A stretch of 64,000 nucleotides of DNA, taken from NCBI RefSeq assembly GCF_015668515.1, contig NZ_JADPFO010000001.1:623425-687424 (forward strand), written 5' to 3'. Both the position numbers and the translations under genes were made by a program. Below the pieces are notes generated by a model. The model was given only the letters and a program-made list of their open reading frames with translations, made no database searches and was not told where the DNA came from. This document shows, in pieces, positions 53,926 to 63,079 of this stretch (positions are counted from its first letter, which is position 1; every line of letters starts with the position of its first letter). The DNA comes from Paraclostridium tenue (lineage in GTDB: Bacteria > Bacillota > Clostridia > Peptostreptococcales > Peptostreptococcaceae).

Positions 53926-55209
53926 ATGAAAAAAAATATTAACTTGATCGGGCAATTTAAATCCGATTGGATTAGGTATAGCGACTACGAAATAAAAGAA
54001 AATAAAAAAGGAAAAAAATATATTTGCCCAATTGAATCTTCTTACTTTACTATGTATAATCCTTTTGATAATGCAAATGAATTAGTTTTTGACTTAATAA
54101 AATTAGGTGATTTTGCATTAGATAAATCTATTGAAAAAAGTACTATTGAAAATAAATTAATAGTATTTGCAAAAAAATATGGTTTATTAGGTTTAATAGC
54201 TTCTAGTGTTTACAATAGAAACATAATAGGTGAAGAAAAGGTACTTTTTGTAGAAAACAACTGTATAAAAAAAGAAGGTATTATGGACGTAGATAAATAC
54301 CTTGATTTATTCTTACCATTTTGTGAAGAAGAAGAATTATATATTAGAAAAATGGGTAAACACTTAACAGTACATAAGTTAGAAGATTCTCCTAAATTTT
54401 ATGGTAAAAGACCACTTATATTAGACCTTGTATTTTCAAGATTTTACTGTGAAGAAGTAGATTGGATTTTAGATTTTGCGAAAAATATCTCTACACATAT
54501 TAACCAACTACTTATATACAAAAACGCTAACTTAACAGAAGCTGTTACTATTATGGCGGGTAAATTTAAAGCAGAAAAAATAGGAATAACTATAGGAGTA
54601 TTAGATAAGCCAATTATTGAATGGGAATTTGATTCGCTTAAAACTACTATAGAAACTATATATGCTTTTGCAGTGACTGATGAAAATAATATATTAACTA
54701 GATGTGAATATTGTAAAAGTGCTTTTATAGCTAAAAGTGAAAGAGAAAAATATTGTACTCCTTCTTGTAGAAATTGTTCTAACGTTATTAAAAGTAGAAA
54801 TAAGAAAAAAGCTTTAGAAAATAAAAAAGCTAATGATAATAAAGTAGGTGATGAAAAAATGAGTAATAAAGAAAAAAGAAAAAAAGAATTTGTTATGGAA
54901 TATAAAGAACGCCCTGTTACTGGTGGAATTTATAAAATAACAAATACAATTAGTGGTAAGTATCTATTAATGAATGATATAGATTTAAAAAGCACTAAAA
55001 ATAGATTTGACTTTAGTGTAAAGACAGATATGGGTATGCACCCTAAAATGAACAAAGATTGGAAAGAGTTTGGTGCAAATTCCTTTACATTTGAAGTTTT
55101 GGAAGAAATAGAAAAAAAAGACACTCAAAGCAAAGAATCTTTTAAAGAGGATTTAAAAAAATTAGAAGAAATTTGGGCCGAAAAATTAGATTCAACTAAA
55201 AGATATTAA
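53926..55209 (+). CDS. CGNR-like zinc-finger protein fused to a GIY-YIG-like domain
   Basis: A 427-aa soluble protein. Residues 1-250 are an unrecognised domain. At about 263-298 lies a treble-clef-like zinc finger: RCEYCKSAFIAKSEREKYC followed by TPSCRNCSNVIKSR, reminiscent of CGNR fingers. A highly charged lysine/asparagine linker follows (about 298-325). The C-terminal 95 residues start TGGIYKITNTISGKYLLMND and contain FGANSFTFEVLEEIE, the pattern of short GIY-YIG nucleases of Firmicutes. The usual YIG is YLL here, so catalysis is uncertain. A nucleic-acid role is likely. It has a strong own promoter and terminator. Confidence 0.65.
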   Translation: MKKNINLIGQFKSDWIRYSDYEIKENKKGKKYICPIESSYFTMYNPFDNANELVFDLIKLGDFALDKSIEKSTIENKLIVFAKKYGLLGLIASSVYNRNIIGEEKVLFVENNCIKKEGIMDVDKYLDLFLPFCEEEELYIRKMGKHLTVHKLEDSPKFYGKRPLILDLVFSRFYCEEVDWILDFAKNISTHINQLLIYKNANLTEAVTIMAGKFKAEKIGITIGVLDKPIIEWEFDSLKTTIETIYAFAVTDENNILTRCEYCKSAFIAKSEREKYCTPSCRNCSNVIKSRNKKKALENKKANDNKVGDEKMSNKEKRKKEFVMEYKERPVTGGIYKITNTISGKYLLMNDIDLKSTKNRFDFSVKTDMGMHPKMNKDWKEFGANSFTFEVLEEIEKKDTQSKESFKEDLKKLEEIWAEKLDSTKRY

Positions 55210-55219
55210 TAAATATATA

Positions 55220-55264
55220 AAAAACTACCAATATGTTATTTATCTTAGCAGATTGGTAGTTTTT
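55220..55264. terminator. bidirectional terminator
   Basis: AAAAACTACCAAT / ATTGGTAGTTTTT arms (55220-55232 and 55252-55264) between the convergent zinc-finger gene and the alcohol dehydrogenase. Confidence 0.85.
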
Positions 55265-55277
55265 ATTTAACATTTAA

Positions 55278-56438
55278 TTATAATGCTTTTTCAATTACTT
55301 TACGACTTATATCTAATCCTAAATCACCAGTTTCTGATAAATTAGTCATACCATGACGATTTAGTGAATCTACTACAGTATCTACATCATCTTTTGTAAG
55401 TCCATATTTAGATAAATGAGTTGGCATATCTAAGCTTTCAAAGAATTCACGAGTTTTACTTATAGCTAAGTCAATTTTTTCATCATCGCTACCTTCTTTT
55501 ATGTCCCAAACACGTTCAGCATATTGAACTATCTTAGCTCCTTTTTCTTTTCTTCTAACTTCCCAAAGTGCTGGAAGTATAGTGGCTAAGGTTTTAGCAT
55601 GGTCTATTCCATATATAGCAGTTAATTCATGTCCTATTTTATGAGTTGTCCAATCTTGTGGTACTCCAGCAGCTATAAGTCCGTTAAGTCCCATAGTTGC
55701 ACACCAGACAAGATTTGCTCTTGCATCATAATCAGTTGGATTATCTATAGTTTTTCTTCCTATTTCTATTAAAGTTTTTAAAATACCTTCCGCTGTTCTA
55801 TCTTGGAATCTTGCATCTACTGGATATGTAGCATATTGTTCAAGTACATGTATAAAAGTATCAACAACACCATTTGCAACTTGTGTTTTTGGTAATGTAT
55901 ATGTTAATGTTGGGTCTAGTATTGAAAATTTCGGAAATGATAATGGACTTCTTACTGAGAATTTTCCACCATCGTAACTAATAACTGCCCCTCCGTTCAT
56001 TTCTGAACCTGTTGCAGGTAAAGTAACTACAGTTCCTATAGGTAATCCTTTTGAAACTGGTACTGGTGTAAATCCATATTTTAATAAATCTGTTTTGTCT
56101 TCACCATCATAATTAGCTGCTAAGTTTACAAACTTTGTTCCATCCATTACAGATCCACCACCAACAGCTAATAAAAAGTTTATATTTTCTTTTTTTACTA
56201 CTTCTACTGCTTTCATTAACGTTTCGTACTTAGGATTTGGTTCTATTCCTGAGAATTCAAATATTTCACGACCTTTTAAAGCTTCTTTTACTTTATCTAA
56301 AGTACCAAACTTTTTGATACTTCCTCCACCATAAAGAATTAATACTCTAGCATCTTTATCAACAAGATCGTTTAATTTTTCTATTTTATCTTTTCCAAAG
56401 ACGATTTTAGTTGGATTATAAAACTCAAAATCTAGCAT
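55278..56438 (-). CDS. iron-containing alcohol dehydrogenase (YqhD/Bdh type)
   Basis: A 386-aa enzyme of the size of YqhD and butanol dehydrogenases. The cofactor loop is VGGGSVMDGTKF (about 94-105), followed by LPATGSEMNGGAV; the metal site lies in VDTFIHVLEQY and in THKIGHELTAIYGIDHAKTL. Such enzymes reduce aldehydes (butanal, methylglyoxal, furfural) mostly with NADPH. The start at 56438 after AAGGAGATG is used rather than the frame from 56498. It stands alone; no aldehyde-producing partner is adjacent. Confidence 0.92.
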   Translation of the reverse strand: MLDFEFYNPTKIVFGKDKIEKLNDLVDKDARVLILYGGGSIKKFGTLDKVKEALKGREIFEFSGIEPNPKYETLMKAVEVVKKENINFLLAVGGGSVMDGTKFVNLAANYDGEDKTDLLKYGFTPVPVSKGLPIGTVVTLPATGSEMNGGAVISYDGGKFSVRSPLSFPKFSILDPTLTYTLPKTQVANGVVDTFIHVLEQYATYPVDARFQDRTAEGILKTLIEIGRKTIDNPTDYDARANLVWCATMGLNGLIAAGVPQDWTTHKIGHELTAIYGIDHAKTLATILPALWEVRRKEKGAKIVQYAERVWDIKEGSDDEKIDLAISKTREFFESLDMPTHLSKYGLTKDDVDTVVDSLNRHGMTNLSETGDLGLDISRKVIEKAL

Positions 56439-56694
56439 AATATTCATCTCCTTTTGCTTTATGTATTTATAATACCATATTTTTTTAATTGTTCTCAAAT
56501 TTTTACATAAAAATTCAAATCAAATTTAATAACTAGCCATAAATCCCCCAACAATTATATTTTTAATGTAATTACAAAATTAAGAAATTTATAAAGAAAA
56601 ATTTTTAAAAATTCTTATATCAAAAGCCATTTATTTGTAGTTTTCTTGATATTACAAATAAGTTTACTATGTAGGTAGTTGGTGTAGTAGTATA
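56439..56694. other. non-coding gap upstream of the alcohol dehydrogenase
   Basis: AT-rich, no reading frame with a ribosome site. A loose hairpin (TTATTTGT near 56630 with ACAAATAA near 56653) is the only structure seen; the promoter of the alcohol dehydrogenase must be here but I could not fix it. Confidence 0.4.
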
Positions 56695-56730
56695 AAAAAC
56701 ACTCATAAGTTATAACCTATGAGTATTTTT
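56695..56730 (-). terminator. intrinsic terminator after the GHL10 gene
   Basis: Thirteen-base arms with one wobble pair (56695-56707 and 56718-56730) and T residues on the minus strand, about 30 bp after the 56763 stop. Confidence 0.7.
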
Positions 56731-56762
56731 ATAAACCTTAGTTCCTTATTAATATAAGTATT

Positions 56763-57830
56763 TTATAAATATATATCATTAAATAACTTTTCTGTTATAT
56801 TTTCGGTATTATTCAGTATGTTTTTCATTCCAAAAAATATACTTCCTTTAACTTCTTTATATTTTCTATTTATATTTATTTGTTTATCTATTTGCTTTAC
56901 TATATCTATATCACTTATGTTTTGCCCTATATACAGTTTAACATTCGTACATTTTACTACATCTGACCACCATTTTACTAAAACTTCATATGGACTATTT
57001 TTATCTTTTATAGTCCAGTAAATTTGTGGCGCTATATAATCTATAATCTCTTCCTTTATCCAACTTAAAGTATCTGCATATAAACTATAGTAACTTTCTA
57101 AATTGTTAGTTTCTGATCCCTTAATATCACTACTTTTATTTTTCCATACTCCAAAAGGACTTATTCCAAATAAAACGCATGGATTTGTTGATTTTATAAC
57201 TTTATTTACTAATCTAATCATATTATTTACAGCTTCACGCCTAGAATTAGCAAGTACCCCATCCTTATCTTCGCCTTGTGGTAATGGATAGTTGTATGGA
57301 TAAAAATAATCATCAAAGTGGATGCCATCTATATTGTAATTTGATACTATTTCAAAAATAGTTGTAGCTATATAATTTATAACTTCTAAATTTTTAGGAT
57401 CATAAAAAAGTGAATTATTATATGACAGTACCCAACTTGGATTTAATTTTGCTGGATGATTATTTGATAAATCATCTAAATTTATTCCTTGCGTAGTTAT
57501 TCTGTATGGGTTTAGCCAAGCATGAAACTTCATATTTCTTTTATGTGTTTCTTTTATAAAAAATTCAAGTGGATCATATCCAGGATTTTTCCCCTGTGTT
57601 CCTGTAATATATTTTGACCATGGATTTATTTTTGATTTATAAAAAGTATCTGATGTAGGTCTAATTTGAACAAACACAGAATTAAATTTTAGACTTTGTA
57701 ATTTATCTAAAATTTCTATGAATTCTTGTTTTTGAGCATCTATATTATTTTGTGTTTTTGGCCAATCTATACCGTAAACTGTCGCTATCCATGCACCTTT
57801 TAGTTCACATAATTTATAATTTTCATTCAT
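56763..57830 (-). CDS. GHL10-family glycosidase-like protein (DigH/YddW type)
   Basis: A 355-aa (beta/alpha)8 barrel of the glycosyl-hydrolase-like 10 family (DUF187). Seen in order: LKGAWIATVYGIDW, FNSVFVQIRPTSDTFY, HAWLNPYRIT and IDGIHFDDYFYPY (catalytic-type aspartates, about 170-180), then YIAPQIYW. E. coli DigH of this family cleaves denuded peptidoglycan glycans. Unlike DigH this copy has no signal peptide or lipobox, so either it acts in the cytosol or uses another export route. Start after AGGAGTGC. Single gene. Confidence 0.85.
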   Translation of the reverse strand: MNENYKLCELKGAWIATVYGIDWPKTQNNIDAQKQEFIEILDKLQSLKFNSVFVQIRPTSDTFYKSKINPWSKYITGTQGKNPGYDPLEFFIKETHKRNMKFHAWLNPYRITTQGINLDDLSNNHPAKLNPSWVLSYNNSLFYDPKNLEVINYIATTIFEIVSNYNIDGIHFDDYFYPYNYPLPQGEDKDGVLANSRREAVNNMIRLVNKVIKSTNPCVLFGISPFGVWKNKSSDIKGSETNNLESYYSLYADTLSWIKEEIIDYIAPQIYWTIKDKNSPYEVLVKWWSDVVKCTNVKLYIGQNISDIDIVKQIDKQININRKYKEVKGSIFFGMKNILNNTENITEKLFNDIYL

Positions 57831-57877
57831 TTTATAGCACTCCTATTATATAGTACTTTAAAAATTTAATATATATC

Positions 57878-60800
57878 TTAAACTGTGCTTGTTGTTAAGA
57901 TTTGTGACTTTGTATCTTCTTCATTTAAGTTTCTAAACGAAGTAGACAACATCAGTTTAATTCTATTTAATTGGTTAACCTCACTAGCTCCTGGATCATA
58001 ATCAATAGGTACAATGTTTATATTAGAATAAACTCTCTTAAGCTCTTTTATTACACCTTTTCCAGTTATATGATTTGGTAGGCAAGCAAAAGGTTGCATA
58101 CATATAATATTTTTCACACCACTTTCAATAAGTTCCATCATTTCTGCAGTTAAAAGCCATCCTTCTCCTGCTTGATTTCCAAGAGAAATAACTTTTGAAG
58201 CTGTTTTTCCTAAAGCTTCAATATTTTTTGGCATACTAAATCTTTTACTATTTTTTAAAGCTTTCATATAATGTTTTTGGTACATTGCTATAGCATTTAT
58301 AGTAAGCTTTCCACAAAGTTTTTTATATTTTTTATCTAAATAATTGTCAGCTTTATAATAGGTATTAAACGCACAACTTAAAAAGAAATTTATAAGTTCT
58401 GGAACAACTGCCTCAGCACCTTCTTGTTCTAATATATCTACAATATTATTATTTGCTAATGGATGGAATTTAACTAAAATCTCTCCTACTAACCCTACTC
58501 TAGGTTTTTTCTCATCTGTTATAGGTAATTCATCAAAATCTTTAACTATATTATATATATTTTCTTTAAATTGAGATAAACTTCCTTTTTCTAAACTTTT
58601 CTTACAAATATCTAAATGTTTTTGATAAAGTTTATTAGCACTTCCTTTTTCTACTTCATAAGGTCTTACTCTATATAAAACCTTCATAAGTAAATCCCCA
58701 TAAATAGCACCCATTAAAACTTTATTTATAAGACTCAATGAAAATACACTATATAAATTACTTTTTTCATCTCCATTTACTGATAATGATATTACAGGAA
58801 TATCTTTATAGCCAGCATCACTTAATGCTTTTCTTAAAAACCCTATATAATTAGTTGCTCTACAAACTCCACCTGTTTGAGTTATTGCTACAGAAGTTTT
58901 GTCTAAATCGTATTTTCCACTTTTAAGAGCTTTAATTATTTGGCCTATAACAATTATTGCAGGATAACAAGCATCATTGTTTACATATTTTAATCCTTCT
59001 TCAATAGCCCCTTCATAACTTTTAAGTAAAATCATATTATATCCGCAAGATTTTACACCATGTTCTACTAATTCAAAGTGTATAGGTGACATTTGAGGAA
59101 CTAAAATATTGTAGTTTTCTTTTATTGATTTACTTAAGCTTCCTTTTGTATATGTTTTTTTAATTTTTATACCTTCAATATTATTCTTTTCTCTTTCTTT
59201 TATAGCTGCTTTTAAGGATCTTAGTCTTATTTTTGCTGCACCTAAGTTATTACCTTCATCAATTTTTATGCAAGTATATATCTTACCTTCGCTATTTAAA
59301 ATTTCTTGAACCTGATCAGTTGTAACTGCATCTAATCCACAACCAAATGAATTTAATTGTACAAGAGATAAATCATTTCTAGAACTTACAAAATTTGCTG
59401 CTCTATATAATCTTGAATGATATGCCCATTGGTCAACAACTCTTAAAGAATTATCTAATTTTCCTAGATGGCATATGCTATCTTCTGTTAAAACAGCCAT
59501 ATCTAAAGAGTTTATAAGATCTGGTATTCCATGATTTATTTCAGGATCGATATGATATGGTCTTCCAGCTAAAACAATTCCTTTTATATTATTTTCTTCA
59601 ATATGTTTTAAAGCTTTTTCCCCCATTTTTTGTATATCTTTTTTAAACTTATCATACTCTTTAAATCCTAGTTCTACACTTTTATTTATTTCTTCTTTGC
59701 TTATTTCTATAAATTCTTTATCATAATTTTTAATTTTATTTAGTTCTTCATATAATTTTTTCTTTAATGCGTTTTTATTGTTCATAGGTAAAAATGGATT
59801 CATAAAATTAATATTATTTTCTTTTATTTCGCTAACATTGTTTTTTATGACTTCTGAGTAAGACATAACTACAGGACAGTTAAAATGGTTATCTACATTT
59901 TCAAATTCTTTGTGTTCATGTCTTATGCATGGATAAAAAATATTTTTGATACCTTTTTCTATTAAATCATTTATATGACCATGTACCATCTTTGCTGGGT
60001 AACAAACTGATTCTGAAGCAATTGAATCCATTCCTTTTTCATATAAATTTTTAGAAGATTTACTAGAAAGTACAACTCTAAATCCTAAATTTGTAAGTAT
60101 TGTATGCCATAGTGGATAATCTTCATACATATTTAAGACTCTTGGTATCCCTATTTCTTTTCGTTTTGCTTGATTTGCGTCTAGACTTTCGTAATTGAAT
60201 ACTCTTTTATATTTGTATTTAAATAAATTAATGTTTTTGTTTTCTGCTTTTTCTAATCCTACTCCTCTTTCACATCTATTTCCTGATATGAATTTATCCC
60301 CATTTCCAAAACTATTTATAGTTAATAAACAGTTGTTAGAACATTTTTTACATCTAGTAGTAGTTATTTTTAATTTTATTAAATTAATAGATTCTTTATT
60401 TAATAAAGATGTTTCATATCCTTTTTCATATTTTTCTTTTGCAATAATACTAGCTCCAAAAGCTCCCATTATTCCGGCAATATTAGGTCTTACGACTTCT
60501 CTATCAGTTAATATTTCAAACACTCTTAAAACAGCATCATTATAAAAAGTTCCACCTTGTACTACAGGAAATTCACCTATATCTTCTTTTGATTTTACTT
60601 TTATAACTTTATATAATGCATTTTTTATAACTGAATAAGAAAGCCCTGCACTTATATCATTTACTGAATTCCCTTCTTTTTGTGCTTGCTTTACTCTTGA
60701 GTTCATAAAAACCGTACATCTTGAACCTAAATCTACTGGATTTTTAGAATATAGTGCCTTTTCTGAAAATTCTTTTATGTCTAATTGTAATGATTTTGCA

Positions 60801-62164
60801 AAAGTTTCTAAAAAAGATCCACATCCAGAAGAACAAGCTTCATTTAATATTATTGTCTCTATAACTCCATTATTTATTTTAAGACACTTCATATCTTGGC
60901 CACCGATATCTAATATAAAATCTACATTAGGTGAGAAAAATTTAGCCCCTTTATAATGTGCTATTGTTTCTATTTCTCCGATATCAATTTTTAAAGCTTT
61001 TTGAAGTAATGCTTCTCCATAACCTGTAACTGCAGAATTAACTATTTTTGCTGTAGGTGGTAAAATATCATATATTTTATTTAAAATATTTATAGTAGAA
61101 TCTAGCGGATTACCTTCATTGCTTTTATAATCTGAATATAATAAATTTCCATCTTCATCAACTAATGCAACTTTTGTAGTTGTTGATCCTGCATCAATTC
61201 CTAAAAAGCAATTTCCACTATAATTAGATATGTCCTTAGTTTTTACAATATTTTTATCGTGTCTTTCTTTAAAGTTTATGTAAACTTTTTCATTTTCAAA
61301 TAAAGGCTTAAGACCACTACTATCTTTGCTTTCATCATAATTTGAATTTTTTAATTTTGATAGTAAATCACTTAGCATAATAGTTTCATTTTTACATGAT
61401 AGCGCGGCTCCCATAGCTATATATAATTGAGCATCTTTTGGGAATACAATATCTTCATCTTTTAAATTAAGTACATCTATAAATGCTTTTCTTAACTGTG
61501 ATAAAAAGTATAATGGTCCTCCTAAAAATGCTACTTTTCCTTGTATCTTTCTTCCACAAGCTAAAACACTAATTGTTTGAACTACTACAGCGTGGAAAAT
61601 ACTCATTGCTATATCTTCTTTTCTAGCACCTTCATTTATAAGCGGTTGTATATCAGTTTTTGCAAAAACTCCACATCTTGCAGCTATATTGTATATATTT
61701 TTATAATTTTTTGCTAATTCATTTAGTCCACTAGCATCTGTTTTTAAAAGTGTTGCCATTTGATCTATAAATGATCCTGTTCCACCTGCGCATATTCCAT
61801 TCATTCTTTGTTCTATGCCATTTGTTAAATAAATTATCTTTGCATCTTCTCCACCTAATTCTATAACTACATCTGTTTCTGGATTATAGTTTTCAATAGC
61901 TTTTGTACTAGCTATTACTTCTTGAACAAATTCTACACCTAAATCATTTGCTAAATTCATTCCACCTGAACCAGTTATAACTATAGATACACTTTTATTT
62001 CCAATAACTTCATAAGTATCACTTAATACTTCTGTAACAGCTTTTTTTATATCTGATAAATGTCTTTTGTATTGTTTAAATACTATGTTTTTGTTTTTAT
62101 CTAATACAACTACTTTTACTGTAGTTGATCCAACATCAATTCCTATATTGAAAATGTCCATCAT
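57878..62164 (-). CDS. fused 2-hydroxyacyl-CoA dehydratase activase-type protein (BcrAD/HgdC family, duplicated)
   Basis: A 1428-aa cytosolic protein. Two ASKHA ATPase domains come first: IFNIGIDVGSTTVKVVVLD (about 1-250, with AGGTGSFIDQMA and RCGVF) and FLGIDAGSTTTKVALVDEDG (about 320-570, with ACSSGCGSFLETFA and SRCTVFMN cluster cysteines). A DUF2229-type region with CKKCSNNC (about 640) follows, and then an HgdB-like dehydratase-fold half (about 1000-1428) with GGVCRATNYIGFLRKAL. Activases of this family inject electrons into hydroxyacyl-CoA dehydratases. This long fused form is frequent in Clostridia and its own substrate is unknown. ATG 62164 after GGGGTGAT is preferred to the GTG at 62173. 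Confidence 0.85.
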   Translation of the reverse strand: MMDIFNIGIDVGSTTVKVVVLDKNKNIVFKQYKRHLSDIKKAVTEVLSDTYEVIGNKSVSIVITGSGGMNLANDLGVEFVQEVIASTKAIENYNPETDVVIELGGEDAKIIYLTNGIEQRMNGICAGGTGSFIDQMATLLKTDASGLNELAKNYKNIYNIAARCGVFAKTDIQPLINEGARKEDIAMSIFHAVVVQTISVLACGRKIQGKVAFLGGPLYFLSQLRKAFIDVLNLKDEDIVFPKDAQLYIAMGAALSCKNETIMLSDLLSKLKNSNYDESKDSSGLKPLFENEKVYINFKERHDKNIVKTKDISNYSGNCFLGIDAGSTTTKVALVDEDGNLLYSDYKSNEGNPLDSTINILNKIYDILPPTAKIVNSAVTGYGEALLQKALKIDIGEIETIAHYKGAKFFSPNVDFILDIGGQDMKCLKINNGVIETIILNEACSSGCGSFLETFAKSLQLDIKEFSEKALYSKNPVDLGSRCTVFMNSRVKQAQKEGNSVNDISAGLSYSVIKNALYKVIKVKSKEDIGEFPVVQGGTFYNDAVLRVFEILTDREVVRPNIAGIMGAFGASIIAKEKYEKGYETSLLNKESINLIKLKITTTRCKKCSNNCLLTINSFGNGDKFISGNRCERGVGLEKAENKNINLFKYKYKRVFNYESLDANQAKRKEIGIPRVLNMYEDYPLWHTILTNLGFRVVLSSKSSKNLYEKGMDSIASESVCYPAKMVHGHINDLIEKGIKNIFYPCIRHEHKEFENVDNHFNCPVVMSYSEVIKNNVSEIKENNINFMNPFLPMNNKNALKKKLYEELNKIKNYDKEFIEISKEEINKSVELGFKEYDKFKKDIQKMGEKALKHIEENNIKGIVLAGRPYHIDPEINHGIPDLINSLDMAVLTEDSICHLGKLDNSLRVVDQWAYHSRLYRAANFVSSRNDLSLVQLNSFGCGLDAVTTDQVQEILNSEGKIYTCIKIDEGNNLGAAKIRLRSLKAAIKEREKNNIEGIKIKKTYTKGSLSKSIKENYNILVPQMSPIHFELVEHGVKSCGYNMILLKSYEGAIEEGLKYVNNDACYPAIIVIGQIIKALKSGKYDLDKTSVAITQTGGVCRATNYIGFLRKALSDAGYKDIPVISLSVNGDEKSNLYSVFSLSLINKVLMGAIYGDLLMKVLYRVRPYEVEKGSANKLYQKHLDICKKSLEKGSLSQFKENIYNIVKDFDELPITDEKKPRVGLVGEILVKFHPLANNNIVDILEQEGAEAVVPELINFFLSCAFNTYYKADNYLDKKYKKLCGKLTINAIAMYQKHYMKALKNSKRFSMPKNIEALGKTASKVISLGNQAGEGWLLTAEMMELIESGVKNIICMQPFACLPNHITGKGVIKELKRVYSNINIVPIDYDPGASEVNQLNRIKLMLSTSFRNLNEEDTKSQILTTSTV

Positions 62165-62245
62165 ACCTATCACCCCATTATTTTTGTTGTATTTTTGTCT
62201 ATATTTGTCTTTTTAGATGGATTTTTAGGATTAATTATCGTTCCT

Positions 62246-62319
62246 TGTTACATTTTACCATAAAAGAAATGTATTATCTAATATTAGATAATACATTTCT
62301 TTTATGGTAAAATGTAACA
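62246..62319. repeat. 74-bp perfect palindrome
   Basis: Every base of 62246-62282 pairs with 62283-62319 (37 pairs, no mismatch, no loop needed in DNA). It lies 82 bp upstream of the activase start and 95 bp beyond the VanZ-like gene. There is no T run after it, so it is not a standard terminator. Confidence 0.95.
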
Positions 62320-62413
62320 CACAATTTAAAACATCCATTTTTAATAATTATATGCTTCGTACTGTGTGTTTTATTATTTATATTTATTTTTTTATAGTTT
62401 TTATTTTATCTCC

Positions 62414-62986
62414 TTATAATTTTGTTTTTTTCAACTTTATAAAAAGCTTATATATAACTATTCCTATAAGTGCTCCTATAGTATTGAAAATAACATCATC
62501 TATATCGCATACATTTCCCATTGTAAATATTTGTAGTATTTCTATACTTAAAGATGCGAAAAAACCTATCAATGTAACTTTAACTATTTTTTTAAAATTA
62601 GGATTTATTATAGGTATAAAAAAACCTAAAGGTATAAATATCAATATATTTCCTACTATATTTCTTATAGGATTCATTATAGGTATTGAGTTATCACTTA
62701 AAGTTTCTATCGTTTCTTTAAAAGGTATTATGTTTATTAAACCTCTTAAGCCTTCTATTTTATACATATATGTGTCAAATGGGTTTATGAATTCTAAATA
62801 TGGGAATTTAAATAATGTAAAAAATAGTAGTATTAATATATACAAAGTAAATAAAGTAATTTTAACTTCTTTAAAAACTTTTAGATTTCTACTTTTTATA
62901 AATTCATAACTCCTGTATATAATTAGGCTAGATACAATGAATATTGAAAATGCTTTAAAACTTAATGTCATGGTATTATATCTCAT
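62414..62986 (-). CDS. VanZ-like family membrane protein
   Basis: A 190-aa protein with about five membrane helices and the VanZ-family core: LINIIPFKETI, GNILIFIPLGFFIPII (about 112-127) and LSIEILQIFTMGNVCDIDDV (about 146-165). VanZ confers low-level teicoplanin resistance in vanA clusters, but most members are of unknown function. No van genes are near. The ribosome site before either possible ATG (62986 or 62971) is weak. Downstream of it is a stretch with GGAG but no start codon. Confidence 0.8.
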   Translation of the reverse strand: MRYNTMTLSFKAFSIFIVSSLIIYRSYEFIKSRNLKVFKEVKITLFTLYILILLFFTLFKFPYLEFINPFDTYMYKIEGLRGLINIIPFKETIETLSDNSIPIMNPIRNIVGNILIFIPLGFFIPIINPNFKKIVKVTLIGFFASLSIEILQIFTMGNVCDIDDVIFNTIGALIGIVIYKLFIKLKKTKL

Positions 62987-63079
62987 TTATATGCTATACT
63001 TTCTAGACCATTTAGATAATACCATATTTCCCCATACAACTATTTGCAATATAGTTAAAAAGTTAATTTTATATTATAT

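Noticed and set aside
62304-62909. Plus-strand 201-aa reading frame
   Set aside because: It lies opposite the VanZ-like gene, is only an antisense shadow of its hydrophobic codons, and begins inside the 74-bp palindrome without a ribosome site.
8595-63000. CRISPR arrays, insertion sequences, prophage genes, riboswitches
   Set aside because: No regularly spaced direct repeats, transposase or phage structural motifs, and no recognisable riboswitch cores were seen in the gaps.
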